Shown one piece after another: positions 9,128-17,910 of a stretch of DNA of 64,000 nt. The notes below the pieces were generated by a model. That model had not been told where the DNA came from and searched no databases. It saw only the letters and a program-made list of their open reading frames with translations. The position numbers and the translations under genes were made by a program. The stretch covers positions 186,001-250,000 of the forward strand of contig CBDDYU010000002.1 in the NCBI GenBank assembly GCA_965235655.1, in the 5' to 3' direction. The number at the start of each line of letters is the position of its first letter. The first letter of the stretch is position 1. The stretch is from CBDDYU01 sp965235655 (GTDB taxonomy: Bacteria; Pseudomonadota; Alphaproteobacteria; Pelagibacterales; Pelagibacteraceae).

Positions 9128-9458
9128 TAATTTAAGATTAGTAGTTAATAATCCTCATAAACAAATAGAAGAGAAACATTTTTTTGAAAAAGAAGAGCTT
9201 CAAGTTATCCTAGATTTATATGCGAAAATGGTGTCTGAAGGATCTTGGAAAGATTATGGTTTAAGCATATCAAGTAAACAAGTTAGTTTTAGCGTGTTTA
9301 GAAACGCTGCAGAAAATGCCTTATATAAAATTTGTAAAAACTTTAAACCCAAAAACAAAAATCTTAAATATTTAATAACAGATACTACTGGTAAAATACT
9401 TAAAAACTCTTTTGACCTTAAATCGCTTTTAAAAAATACCAACTGGAAAAAACTGTAA
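9120..9458 (+). CDS. DUF2794 family protein
   Basis: A 112-residue cytoplasmic protein resembling the alphaproteobacterial DUF2794 family. Function is unknown. I place the start at ATG 9120 rather than the TTG one codon earlier. It overlaps the yciB stop by 8 bases, suggesting translational coupling. Visible features are a central helix (EKEELQVILDLYAKMVSEG) followed by WKDYGLSI and a basic C-terminal half. There are no signal or membrane segments. The next gene is convergent. Confidence 0.7.
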   Translation: MRNNLRLVVNNPHKQIEEKHFFEKEELQVILDLYAKMVSEGSWKDYGLSISSKQVSFSVFRNAAENALYKICKNFKPKNKNLKYLITDTTGKILKNSFDLKSLLKNTNWKKL

Positions 9459-9511
9459 ATTACTTAACAAAAAATAATTTTTTTAGTTTTTTAGGTTCGA
9501 TTAAGTTTTAG

Positions 9512-9540
9512 TTATCTTCTTTGACCGAATAATCTAAGCA
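9512..9540 (-). repeat. Extra copy of the BI-1 gene 3' end
   Basis: This 29-bp stretch matches 9577-9605, the final codons and stop of the neighbouring BI-1 gene, at 28 of 29 positions. Read on the minus strand it also encodes LLRLFGQRR and a stop. The one difference (TTC instead of TTT) is synonymous. Upstream of it about 10 further codons remain open but do not resemble the BI-1 tail. It looks like the remnant of a second BI-1 copy or of a local duplication. Confidence 0.75.
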
Positions 9541-9576
9541 GATATTTATTTAATTTATAAGCTTGATTTATTTATA

Positions 9577-10338
9577 TTATCTTCTTTGACCAAATAATCT
9601 AAGCAACATTATAAATAAGTTAATGAAGTCTAGGTAAAGAGTTAAAGCTCCCATGACAGCTTTTTTACCCATCATCTCGCCGCTATCGCTAGAAACATAC
9701 ATGTTTTTAATTTTTTGAGTATCATAAGCTGTTAATCCAACAAAAATTAATACCCCTAAAATTGAAATTACAAAATCCATCATTGAAGATTTCATAAATA
9801 AATTAACCAATGATGCGATAATAATTCCTATTAAGCCCATCATTAAAAATGAACCAAATTTTGTTAAATCTCTCTTAGTTGTGTAGCCATATAAACTCAT
9901 AGCTCCAAAAGTAATTGAGGTAATAAAGAAAACTCTTGAAATACTAGCTCCAGTGTATGCCAAAAATATTGAAGACAAAGATAGTCCCATTAATGCAGCA
10001 AAAACCCAAAATGTAGTTTGTGCTGAAGAAACACTCATCTTTCCCATTCTCGCACTCATATAAAATACAACACCTAAAGGAGCCAACATTACAACCCATT
10101 TAAATCCTGATAGAAAAATTGTATTTCCAATACTTGTTAGTGCAACGATAGATCCATTTGAATCTGTTACTACAGAAAGTTTAAAGAATAATAATGACAC
10201 TAACCCAGTTAGCAAAATGCCTGAAGCCATAAAATTATAAACTTTAAGCATGTAGGCTCTTAGGCCCTCATCCATTACGATTGTTGATTGTTGAGCTTCT
10301 TTAACTTTATTTAAAATGTTGTTTCTATTTAGTTCCAT
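9577..10338 (-). CDS. Bax inhibitor-1 (YbhL/YccA) family membrane protein
   Basis: A 253-residue protein with seven hydrophobic helices after a 28-residue cytoplasmic N-terminus. The BI-1/UPF0005 family blocks are seen: YMLKVYNFMASGILLTG, FFITSITFGAMSLYGYTTKRDL, and FVGLTAYDTQKIKNMY with the conserved Asp. Bacterial members are inner-membrane proteins linked to proteolysis (FtsH in E. coli YccA) or ion leak; the exact role here is unknown. The 3' end is duplicated just downstream. A divergent aldo/keto reductase gene starts 79 bp away. Confidence 0.9.
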   Translation of the reverse strand: MELNRNNILNKVKEAQQSTIVMDEGLRAYMLKVYNFMASGILLTGLVSLLFFKLSVVTDSNGSIVALTSIGNTIFLSGFKWVVMLAPLGVVFYMSARMGKMSVSSAQTTFWVFAALMGLSLSSIFLAYTGASISRVFFITSITFGAMSLYGYTTKRDLTKFGSFLMMGLIGIIIASLVNLFMKSSMMDFVISILGVLIFVGLTAYDTQKIKNMYVSSDSGEMMGKKAVMGALTLYLDFINLFIMLLRLFGQRR

Positions 10339-10416
10339 ATGCGAAATATATAATAGTCTTTTACTAATTATTCAAGATCCCATAAAAGGTAAATATTAAA
10401 TTAATCATAAAAATAC

Positions 10417-11451
10417 ATGAATTATAGAAAATTAGGCAATACAGACATAGATGTGAGCACAATTTGTCTCGGAACCATGACATGGGGTGAGCAAAATACT
10501 CAAGAAGAAGCATTTCAACAAATGGATTATGCGTTAGATCAAGGAGTAAATTTTTGGGATACTGCAGAATTATATTCTGTTCCACCAAAGGCTGAAACTT
10601 ATGGTCATACTGAAATCATAATTGGTAATTGGTTTAAAGAAAATAAAAAGAGAGACAAAGTAATCCTAGCATCAAAAGTTGCTGGACCAATGAGAGCATA
10701 TTTGAGAGGTGGCGGAAATAATTACGGAATAGAAAAAATGAGCCAGGCCATCAACGATAGCCTCAAAAGATTACAAACAGACTATATAGATTTGTATCAA
10801 TTACACTGGCCAGAGAGAAATACAAATATGTTTGGTCGTCTAGGCTACGAACATAAAGAAAATGAATGGAATAAGTTTGAGGATGTATTGGGTAATTTAC
10901 AAAAATTTATAAAAGAAGGAAAAATAAGACAAATAGGTTTGTCCAATGAAACACCATGGGGAGTTTCTAAATGTTTAGAACTTTCTAAAGAAAAAGGATT
11001 GCCAAGAATGATGTCTGTTCAAAATCCTTATAGCTTATTGAATAGAACTTATGAAATTGGACTTGCTGAAATATCAATCAGAGATGAAATTGGGCTGTTG
11101 GCTTATTCACCCCTAGCAAGTGGTTACTTAACTGGAAAATACAGAAATAATCAGCTACCAAAAAACTCTAGAATTGAAAGAGACGGTGATTTTTGGACAA
11201 GATATAATAAACCTAACACCACTCAAGCTGTGGATGCCTACTATGAGATATCTAAAAAATACAATTTAAATTTTGCCCAAATGTCTCTTAAATTTTGTGA
11301 GATCCAACCATTCATGACAACGGTTATAATCGGTGCAACAACTATGGAACAGTTGCAAACAAATATAGAAAGTGTAAATATTAAATTGACTGATGAGGTT
11401 ATTAACGAAATTAATGAAGTACAAAAAGTTTATCCAAATCCATGTCCATAA
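10417..11451 (+). CDS. Aldo/keto reductase (Tas-like)
   Basis: A 344-residue NADPH-dependent TIM-barrel oxidoreductase. The catalytic tetrad can be placed: Asp in NFWDTAELY, Tyr in the same motif, Lys in VILASKVAGP and His in YQLHWPER. The C-terminal TTVIIGATTMEQLQTNI is the cofactor phosphate-binding loop. Length and N-terminus (YRKLGNTDIDVSTICLGTMTWG) match the Tas branch. The substrate is unknown. It overlaps the IalB-like gene by 10 bases. Confidence 0.88.
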   Translation: MNYRKLGNTDIDVSTICLGTMTWGEQNTQEEAFQQMDYALDQGVNFWDTAELYSVPPKAETYGHTEIIIGNWFKENKKRDKVILASKVAGPMRAYLRGGGNNYGIEKMSQAINDSLKRLQTDYIDLYQLHWPERNTNMFGRLGYEHKENEWNKFEDVLGNLQKFIKEGKIRQIGLSNETPWGVSKCLELSKEKGLPRMMSVQNPYSLLNRTYEIGLAEISIRDEIGLLAYSPLASGYLTGKYRNNQLPKNSRIERDGDFWTRYNKPNTTQAVDAYYEISKKYNLNFAQMSLKFCEIQPFMTTVIIGATTMEQLQTNIESVNIKLTDEVINEINEVQKVYPNPCP

Positions 11452-11954
11452 TTAAAAAAATAACTGCACTAGCATTTATAATTTCAATTAACTTAATGAA
11501 TGTAAGTTCAGCTGAAGAAATTAAGAAAATTGGAAAATTTAAAGATTGGGAAACAATGGTATTGGTTGATCAATCTGGAAATGTATGTTTTGCCCAATCA
11601 GCACCTGTGCTTCAAGCACCAAAATCAAATCCAAGAGATGCAAGACTATTTGTTACCTTTAGACCTAGTGAAAATGTAAGTAATGAAATAAGTATTACTG
11701 CTGGCTATGAATTTAACAAAAACAATTCAGTAACAGCCGCATCTGGAGCAGATAATTTTAAATTTGATGTTAAGAGCCAAGGTTTTGCATGGATTGCTGA
11801 CAACAAAATTGAAAATAACATGGTTGATAGAATGAAAAAAGGATCAAGAATAATGGTAACCGGCTATAACGAAAAAGGTTCACAAACAATTGATCATTAC
11901 TCTCTTTTAGGATTTACTAAAGCTTATAACGCTGCAAAAACTGCCTGCAGTTAA
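11442..11954 (+). CDS. Invasion-associated locus B (IalB) family protein
   Basis: A 170-residue exported protein with a signal peptide (residues 1-24, ending NVSSAEE). The mature part starts KFKDWETMVLVDQSGNVCFAQS, with the two-Cys arrangement typical of the IalB family (second Cys in TACS at the end). The family is widespread in free-living alphaproteobacteria and its function outside Bartonella is unknown, so the virulence name should not be taken literally. It overlaps the aldo/keto reductase and precedes argG by 4 bases. Confidence 0.82.
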   Translation: MSIIKKITALAFIISINLMNVSSAEEIKKIGKFKDWETMVLVDQSGNVCFAQSAPVLQAPKSNPRDARLFVTFRPSENVSNEISITAGYEFNKNNSVTAASGADNFKFDVKSQGFAWIADNKIENNMVDRMKKGSRIMVTGYNEKGSQTIDHYSLLGFTKAYNAAKTACS

Positions 11955-11958
11955 TTCC

Positions 11959-13146
11959 ATGAAATCAAAAAAAAAGATTGTTTTAGCTTATTCTGGAGGT
12001 TTGGATACTTCAATTATCTTAAAATGGCTTCAAGAAAATTATAATGCTGAAGTAATTTGTTATACTGCAGATGTTGGTCAAGAAATTGATAGAAAAAAAA
12101 TTATCACTAATGCCAAAAAATTTGGTGTGAAAAATATAATTATTAAAGATTTAAAAGATGTGTTTGTAAAAGACTATGTTTATCCAATGATTAGAGGTCA
12201 TGCGATTTACGAAGGTGTATATTTATTAGGCACTTCAATTGCAAGACCATTAATTGCTAAAGATCAAATCAGAGTAGCAAAAAAATTTAAAGCTTATGCT
12301 GTGTCACATGGGGCCACAGGAAAAGGAAATGATCAAGTAAGATTTGAATTAGGGTATCATTATTTTGGGCCTAAAATTAAAATCATAGCTCCTTGGAGAA
12401 TATGGAAGTTAAGGTCTAGAACTGATTTAATTAATTACGCAAAAAAACATAGCATACCAATTCCAAAGGATAAAAAAGGAGCGCCACCTTTTTCAGTGGA
12501 TGATAATTTATTTCATACTTCTACTGAAGGTAAAGTTTTAGAAGATCCTAAAAATTCAGCTCCTGAATTTATTTTTCAAAGAACTGTCTCTCCAGAAAAA
12601 GCACCCAACAAACCTTCAGTGGTTACTATTGATTTTAAAAATGGTGATCCAATAGGAGTAAATGGGAAAAAACTATCACCATCTAAACTCCTTGAAAAAC
12701 TAAATCTTTTAGCAGGCAAAAACGGTATTGGTCGAGTTGATTTAGTTGAAAATAGATTTATTGGGATAAAATCAAGAGGGGTATATGAAACTCCAGGCGG
12801 AACCTTATTAATTAATGCCCACCGAGCAATTGAATCTGTAACTCTTGATAAGGAAACTATGCATAAAAAAGATCAAGTTATGCCAAGGTACGCAGAATTA
12901 ATTTATAATGGTTATTGGTATTCTAATGAAAGATTCAAAATCCAAAAAATTATCGATAAAAATAGAAATAAAGTAAACGGTTCAGTTAAATTAAAACTTT
13001 ATAAAGGCAATGTGATAATCATGTCTAGACAAACAAAAAGCTCTGCATATTCAATGAAAAAAGTTTCTTTTGAAGAAAATAAAACATTTAATAAATCAAA
13101 CGTTGAAAGATTTATAAATTTTCATAAAAAAAAATTACGTTCATAG
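11959..13146 (+). CDS. argG: Argininosuccinate synthase
   Basis: A 395-residue enzyme of arginine synthesis that joins citrulline and aspartate using ATP. It has the N-type ATP pyrophosphatase P-loop AYSGGLDTS (residues 10-18), the EGVYLLGTSIARPL segment, SHGATGKGNDQVRFE (citrulline and aspartate contacts) and GRVDLVENRFIGIKSRGVYETPGG. Length is typical of the type I enzyme (about 400). It lies 4 bp after the IalB-like gene and 3 bp before the FrnE-like gene. No regulation is visible. Confidence 0.97.
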   Translation: MKSKKKIVLAYSGGLDTSIILKWLQENYNAEVICYTADVGQEIDRKKIITNAKKFGVKNIIIKDLKDVFVKDYVYPMIRGHAIYEGVYLLGTSIARPLIAKDQIRVAKKFKAYAVSHGATGKGNDQVRFELGYHYFGPKIKIIAPWRIWKLRSRTDLINYAKKHSIPIPKDKKGAPPFSVDDNLFHTSTEGKVLEDPKNSAPEFIFQRTVSPEKAPNKPSVVTIDFKNGDPIGVNGKKLSPSKLLEKLNLLAGKNGIGRVDLVENRFIGIKSRGVYETPGGTLLINAHRAIESVTLDKETMHKKDQVMPRYAELIYNGYWYSNERFKIQKIIDKNRNKVNGSVKLKLYKGNVIIMSRQTKSSAYSMKKVSFEENKTFNKSNVERFINFHKKKLRS

Positions 13147-13149
13147 TTA

Positions 13150-13767
13150 ATGAATATAAATTTTTTTGCTGACACTATTTGTGGCTGGTGTTTTATAGGT
13201 CACAGAAATCTTAATAGCGCTCTTAAAAAATTTCCAAAAATTAAATTTAAGATCAAACATATACCCTTCCAATTAAATCCTGATATGCCTGCAGAAGGTA
13301 TTTTAAGAGAAAAATATTTAGATATTAAGTTTGGTGGAAGAAATAATGCTGTGCCTATGTATGAAAATATGAGAATTAAAGCTAAAGAGTCTGGAATTAT
13401 TTTAAATTTAGATAAAATTAAAAAAACTCCGAATACTATATTGTCTCATCTACTTATTATTTTAAGTGAACAATATAATTTAGAAAATGTGATAAAAGAA
13501 AAAATATACCAATCTTATTTTGTAGAAGGGTTAGATATAGGAGATAAAAATATTTTATCTAATATTGCCGAGGAGACCTCTATTAAAAAAGAAACATTCG
13601 AAAAGTTGATTACTCAAGAAAATATTAATAAAATAAATGAAAAAGTTAAATTTGCAAAAGATAAAAAAGTATTTGGTGTGCCTTACTTTGAAATAGGAAA
13701 AGATTTTGTATCAGGAGCTCAAAATTCAATCGAATTGGAAAAAATTATTAAAACAAATTTAAACTAG
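13150..13767 (+). CDS. DsbA-family thioredoxin-fold protein (FrnE/2-hydroxychromene-2-carboxylate isomerase type)
   Basis: A 205-residue cytoplasmic protein with a thioredoxin fold and helical insertion. The CxxC centre is CGWC at residues 11-14 (ADTICGWCFIGHRN). FQLNPDMPAEG and the C-terminal VFGVPYFEIGKDFVSGAQ, with the cis-proline motif GVP, are typical of the FrnE/DsbA-like group. There is no signal peptide. The substrate is unknown. It is 6 bp upstream of the photolyase gene, so a link to redox or oxidative stress handling is possible but unproven. Confidence 0.83.
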   Translation: MNINFFADTICGWCFIGHRNLNSALKKFPKIKFKIKHIPFQLNPDMPAEGILREKYLDIKFGGRNNAVPMYENMRIKAKESGIILNLDKIKKTPNTILSHLLIILSEQYNLENVIKEKIYQSYFVEGLDIGDKNILSNIAEETSIKKETFEKLITQENINKINEKVKFAKDKKVFGVPYFEIGKDFVSGAQNSIELEKIIKTNLN

Positions 13768-13773
13768 AGCTTT

Positions 13774-14925
13774 ATGATATTTGAAAATTCAAGATCAAAA
13801 GTTATTAAAAAATTAGATTATTATATAGATAATCATCTTTCTGAATATTCAAAACTTAGAAATTTTGACTATGGTCCTCAAAATAGAATAAACACTTCTT
13901 GTTTGTCACCCTTTATCACCCATGGAGTCATCAATGAAACTGAAGTGATTAATAAGTCACTTAAAAAATATTCATTTTCAAAAAATGAAAAATTCATTCA
14001 AGAAGTATTGTGGCGAACGTATTGGAAAGGCTGGTTGGAATTAAGACCCAATGTATGGGCAGACTATTTAGCTGAATTATTAAAACTAAGAAAGGATTTT
14101 GAAAATAAAACAAATTACCTAGAAGCTATTGAAGGAAAAACAAATATAGAATGCTTTAATGAATGGGTTAATGAGCTGAAAAACTATAACTATTTGCATA
14201 ATCATACAAGAATGTGGTTTGCCAGCATCTGGATTTTTACTTTAAATTTACCTTGGCAGCTTGGAGCTGAATTTTTTATGCAACATCTTTATGATGGTGA
14301 TCCTGCATCTAATACCCTTGGCTGGCGCTGGGTTGCTGGAGTTCAGACACATGGCAAACATTATCTTGCAACTGAATGGAATATTAAAAAATTTACCAAT
14401 AACAGATTTAACAAAATCAAATTAAATGAAAATGCATTACCCATATTATCTGAAAAAACTTACCCTGTTATTAAAAAGGAATTGAGCAACCCAGAAACTT
14501 TTGAAGAAAAAAATTTATTAATTTTTGATAATAATCTTTCCTTTGAATACTCTGATTTTGTAAATAAAAGATTTAAAAAAATTATATTAGTTGAAAACAA
14601 AGATAGATTTATAAAACTCAGTAAAAAAGTTTTTGAAAAAGTTTTAACTTTTAAATCTCAATTAATTGAAGATCAAAAACAAAGATTGATGGAAAAATCA
14701 ATTGATTGTGAAGTTATCAATATAAACAAGGTTAAAGATATAAGTGAAGAGATTTTTTGCTTGTATCCAACGGTAGGTGAAAATTTAGATTGGATAAATA
14801 AAAATAACAAAAAAAATATTAAATTTTTATATAGAAAACTTGATCAAAACTCTTGGCAATATTGTAATAAAGGTTTTTTTAATTTTAAAAATTATATTCC
14901 AAAAATAATTTCAACTTTTAATTAA
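13774..14925 (+). CDS. Photolyase with inverted domain order (NewPHL-type)
   Basis: A 383-residue flavoprotein of the photolyase/cryptochrome superfamily. The FAD-binding helical domain comes first (residues 1 to about 220): LSPFITHGVI, EVLWRTYWKGWLE, HNHTRMWFASIWIF, GDPASNTLGWRWVAG. The C-terminal 160 residues look alpha/beta: NLLIFDNNLSF, KKIILVENKDRF, CLYPTVGENLDW. Ordinary photolyases have the alpha/beta antenna domain at the N-terminus, so this order is reversed. A described bacterial class, NewPHL, has this topology and repairs cyclobutane pyrimidine dimers in single-stranded DNA; I assign membership by architecture. Likely role: light-driven repair of UV damage in surface water. Confidence 0.8.
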   Translation: MIFENSRSKVIKKLDYYIDNHLSEYSKLRNFDYGPQNRINTSCLSPFITHGVINETEVINKSLKKYSFSKNEKFIQEVLWRTYWKGWLELRPNVWADYLAELLKLRKDFENKTNYLEAIEGKTNIECFNEWVNELKNYNYLHNHTRMWFASIWIFTLNLPWQLGAEFFMQHLYDGDPASNTLGWRWVAGVQTHGKHYLATEWNIKKFTNNRFNKIKLNENALPILSEKTYPVIKKELSNPETFEEKNLLIFDNNLSFEYSDFVNKRFKKIILVENKDRFIKLSKKVFEKVLTFKSQLIEDQKQRLMEKSIDCEVININKVKDISEEIFCLYPTVGENLDWINKNNKKNIKFLYRKLDQNSWQYCNKGFFNFKNYIPKIISTFN

Positions 14926-15143
14926 AACCATCTTATCATCCCAATAATTCCAGCAGTTGCATAAAAAAATTGTAGTAATAAAATTCCTTTATGACCTCCC
15001 CTATATGCCCAAATTCCAATTAATATTGCAGATATAAGCAATAAACAAAAACCAAAAAACTCTATTCCAATATTTAATGCTACAAATAATGAATACATTA
15101 TTGCTGTAATTACTCCAGCCCATTCAAAAATTTTATTATTCAT
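14922..15143 (-). CDS. Small membrane protein of unknown function
   Basis: A 73-residue protein with three hydrophobic helices (about residues 7-25, 28-46 and 53-70) and a basic loop AYRGGHKG. I do not recognise a family with confidence. It ends convergently with the photolyase gene, overlapping by 4 bases, and lies directly downstream of the DUF2256 and lrgB genes on the same strand. The coding reading is supported by the packing with neighbours and by regular hydrophobicity. Confidence 0.6.
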   Translation of the reverse strand: MNNKIFEWAGVITAIMYSLFVALNIGIEFFGFCLLLISAILIGIWAYRGGHKGILLLQFFYATAGIIGMIRWF

Positions 15144-15156
15144 TTAATTTTAAAAT

Positions 15157-15285
15157 TTAATTTCCTTTAGAACATTTTTTTGAACAATATTTAACTCTAT
15201 CCCAATTAAGCTTCCATTTTTTTCGCCAAACAAATGACCTTTTACAAACTGGACAAACTTTTGATGGAAGATTTTCTTTTTTCAC
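15157..15285 (-). CDS. DUF2256 zinc-ribbon-like mini-protein
   Basis: A 42-residue ORF from GTG 15283-15285 to TAA. The pattern CPVCKRSFVWRKKW followed by WDRVKYCSKKC is the DUF2256 signature: two CxxC or CxxxC pairs that probably bind zinc, with Trp and Arg between. An in-frame TAG two codons upstream leaves GTG as the only reasonable start. In many genomes DUF2256 genes lie beside photolyase/cryptochrome genes, and here there is one on each side. Function is unknown. Confidence 0.8.
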   Translation of the reverse strand: MKKENLPSKVCPVCKRSFVWRKKWKLNWDRVKYCSKKCSKGN

Positions 15286-15288
15286 AAA

Positions 15289-16017
15289 CTAAAAAATAAA
15301 TTTAATAATAATCAAAACAAATATTGAAGTTGCAATTCCACTCAAACCCATTGCCAATGCCGCAAAAACACCAGCTGTTTTATTTTTACTCATTGCTCTT
15401 GCGGTTCCAATTCCATGACTTGCCAAACCAAAGCCAAAACCTCTAGCACTCATATCTTTAATTTTAAATATGTTGAGTGCAAAGGTTCCAAGAGATGCAC
15501 CTATTATCCCTGTTATTATTGTAATTATAGCTGTCAGACGATGGTATGCCTCCAATTAATTCCGCAATTCCCATGGCTATAGGAGCCGTAACATTTCTTG
15601 GGATCATTGTTAGTATTATATCTTGATTAAGATTAAAAAATTTAGCCAAATAGAAAGTAACTAATATTGCAAACGGGATTCCTAAAAATATTGCAAAAAT
15701 TATTGGTTTTATTTCTTTTAAAATTAAATTCTTTTTTTCATATATTGGTATTGCCAGTGCTACAGTTGCTGGCCCTAACATAAAATGAATAAATTTAGCT
15801 CCATTAAAATATCGATCATAAGAAACATCCAACAATCAATAATGCTGAAGAAACTATTAAAATGCTTATTGCAACAGGGTTAACAAGAGGATTAAGTTTA
15901 GATTTTTTATAAAGGTAATCGCCAACTAGATATGCTCCTAAGGTTAGAGTAATCCAGAATAATGGCTCTGCCTGTAGAGTATACCCAAATTTTATAAAGT
16001 TTATCTTCTTTTAGCAT
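15289..16017 (-). pseudogene. lrgB: LrgB/CidB family membrane protein, three frameshifts
   Basis: LrgB is the polytopic partner of LrgA. The pair is described as holin/antiholin-like in staphylococci and as a pyruvate or glycolate transporter in some bacteria and plants. From ATG 16015-16017, after correction, the protein runs through GYTLQAEPLFWITLTLGAY, the conserved AKFIHFMLGPATVALAIPIYE, MIPRNVTAPIAM, and ASHGIGTARAMS. One extra base is inferred near each of 15990, 15836 and 15540. 729 minus 3 is 726 nt, 242 codons, normal for LrgB. The start overlaps lrgA. Confidence 0.85.
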
Positions 16018-16381
16018 TTTTCTTTTCTAAGTTAATTATTTTTTCCATTACGTAGGCCACAAAAACTAAAGTGCTCAAAGTACCAATAATTATTATTGCT
16101 AAAATTTTAAATAAATTATCACCTAAATAATTAATGTGCATTACCACACCAACTCCAATAGGAACAAATAGTAATGATAAATAGTTTATGATTTGATGGC
16201 TAGTTTCTGAAATTTCTTTTTTTATTTTTCTAAATGGTGATGCATTTTTTATAAAAAAAATAAAAACCAATAATAAAAGTATTAATCCAATAACTGGTCC
16301 AGGTATATTAATTTCAAAAAATTTTTGGATAGCCTCTCCTAGAAGCTGAAAAAAAAATATTATAAATAAACTTCTTAACAT
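16001..16381 (-). CDS. lrgA: LrgA/CidA family holin-like protein
   Basis: A 126-residue inner-membrane protein with four hydrophobic helices. The family block is seen in QLLGEAIQKFFEINIPGPVIGLILLLL, followed by LLFVPIGVGVVMH. It overlaps lrgB downstream by 17 bases and the photolyase-related gene upstream by 7. A role with LrgB in export or uptake of small organic acids, or in envelope stress, is possible. The sequence does not decide between them. Confidence 0.9.
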   Translation of the reverse strand: MLRSLFIIFFFQLLGEAIQKFFEINIPGPVIGLILLLLVFIFFIKNASPFRKIKKEISETSHQIINYLSLLFVPIGVGVVMHINYLGDNLFKILAIIIIGTLSTLVFVAYVMEKIINLEKKNAKRR

Positions 16382-17883
16382 TTTATAAGTGTCTGCTCTT
16401 TTATAAACTTTTCCGCTTCAGCAAGTATCATTTTTTTTCGGTCTAACTTCATTTTATCAAAAACTCTTACCATCATTGATAATCTTGGGTTTTTTAAGAA
16501 AAAAGATCGGTTTTTATCAATAAATCTCCAATACAAACCATCCATAGTGTTACACCAATCTCCTTTTTTAAAATCCATCATTTTCATAAAGTAACTCGAT
16601 CCACAGATGTAAGGCTTGGTTGCAAAAATTCCGCCATCACTAAATAATCCCATCCCATATACATTGGGCACCATGACCCACTCAGACGAGTCTACGAACA
16701 TTTCCATAAACCACTTGTAAACTATAACGGGTTTAATCTCACACAAGTTCATGATGTTTGATAAAATCATCAACCTTTCAATATGATGAGACCAGCCATG
16801 ATTTTTAGCATTTTGTATAGCATAATCTAATGGCGGCAATCCTGTGTTGCCTTCATACCAAGATTTTTTCATTTTTCTTTTGTGATTAAAAAAATTTTTT
16901 TCTTCCATTTCTTTTGAAAAATTTTGATAAATTCCTCTCATAAACTCTCTCCAACCAATAACTTGGCGGATATAACCTTCAAGAGAATTAAGTCTGATTT
17001 TTTCTTTTTTATGAAAATCTAGAACTTTTTTTATTAATATGCTCTGGGGTAATCAAACCTAGGTTAATGTATGGACTTAAAGTGCTATGAAATAAAATGT
17101 TATTAGCCTTGATCCACTGCGTCCTCATAATCTCCAAATAAGATTTAATTTGTTTTTTATGAAAAAGTCTGTGAGTTTAATCACATCATTATAATTGGTA
17201 GCAAACCAAAAATTGTTTGTACTTCCGGGGTGGTCTTTAAATAACTTCTCAATTATTGGCTTTAATTTTTTTGTATGTGTTGTTTCTGATATATTTGGTA
17301 ATTTGGGCACCATTAATATCCTTTGGGTAATTTATTTCTATTATCCTCGTCAAAACTCCATTTACCCCCTATTGGATTTTGATCTGCACCCATTAGTATT
17401 CCTGATTTTCTGACGAACTTCTTTATAAAAATTTGCCATAAAAGGTTTTTTTGATTTTTTTAAATAATCTTTAAATTCTGCTCTAGAATTTAAAAACATA
17501 GGTGTCGGTATAATATTCCAAATAATTTTTTCTTTTTTTAAAAAATCATATATTTTTTTTTCAAATAATTTGTCTTCTATCTCAAAACTAGAAATTTCAG
17601 TTACCTTGTTTGAGGAAATAACTTTTTTAATTTTTAGTTAAATAACTCATCATTAAATTCTTTTTCTTCGATTTTGATAATATTTAAGATTATATTTGTT
17701 TTTATAAAGTTCATCAGCATAGGATCTCATCGACGACAAAAATAATAAAATTTTGTGCTTATGGTGTTTTTCATAAGTGCATAAATCTTGATCTTCAGCC
17801 ATAAAAAAGAGGTGGTCCTTTTTGAAGCGATCAATATATTTTAATGGAAATAACTGGTTGCCAAGTATAAAAAATAACTTCAT
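16375..17883 (-). pseudogene. FeS-type photolyase/cryptochrome-related protein, about seven frameshifts
   Basis: A deoxyribodipyrimidine photolyase-related protein of the iron-sulfur (FeS-BCP/CryB, COG3046) group. N-terminus from ATG 17883: FILGNQLFP then AEDQDLCTYEKHHKHKI. After frame correction follow GGKWSFDEDNR, FHSTLSPYINLGL, GYIRQVIGWREFMRG, then a clean 188-codon C-terminus with GWSHHIERLMILSN, VYGMGLFSDGGIFATKPYICG and DWCNTMDGLYW. At least three cysteines fit the cluster-binding region (LCEIK, ICGSS, DWCNT). Breaks are near 17680, 17640, 17425, 17310, 17120, 17090 and 17035. Probably one intact gene of about 500 codons in the organism. Confidence 0.8.
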
Positions 17884-17910
17884 AAGTAAATATAACGAAT
17901 ATAAAATTTT

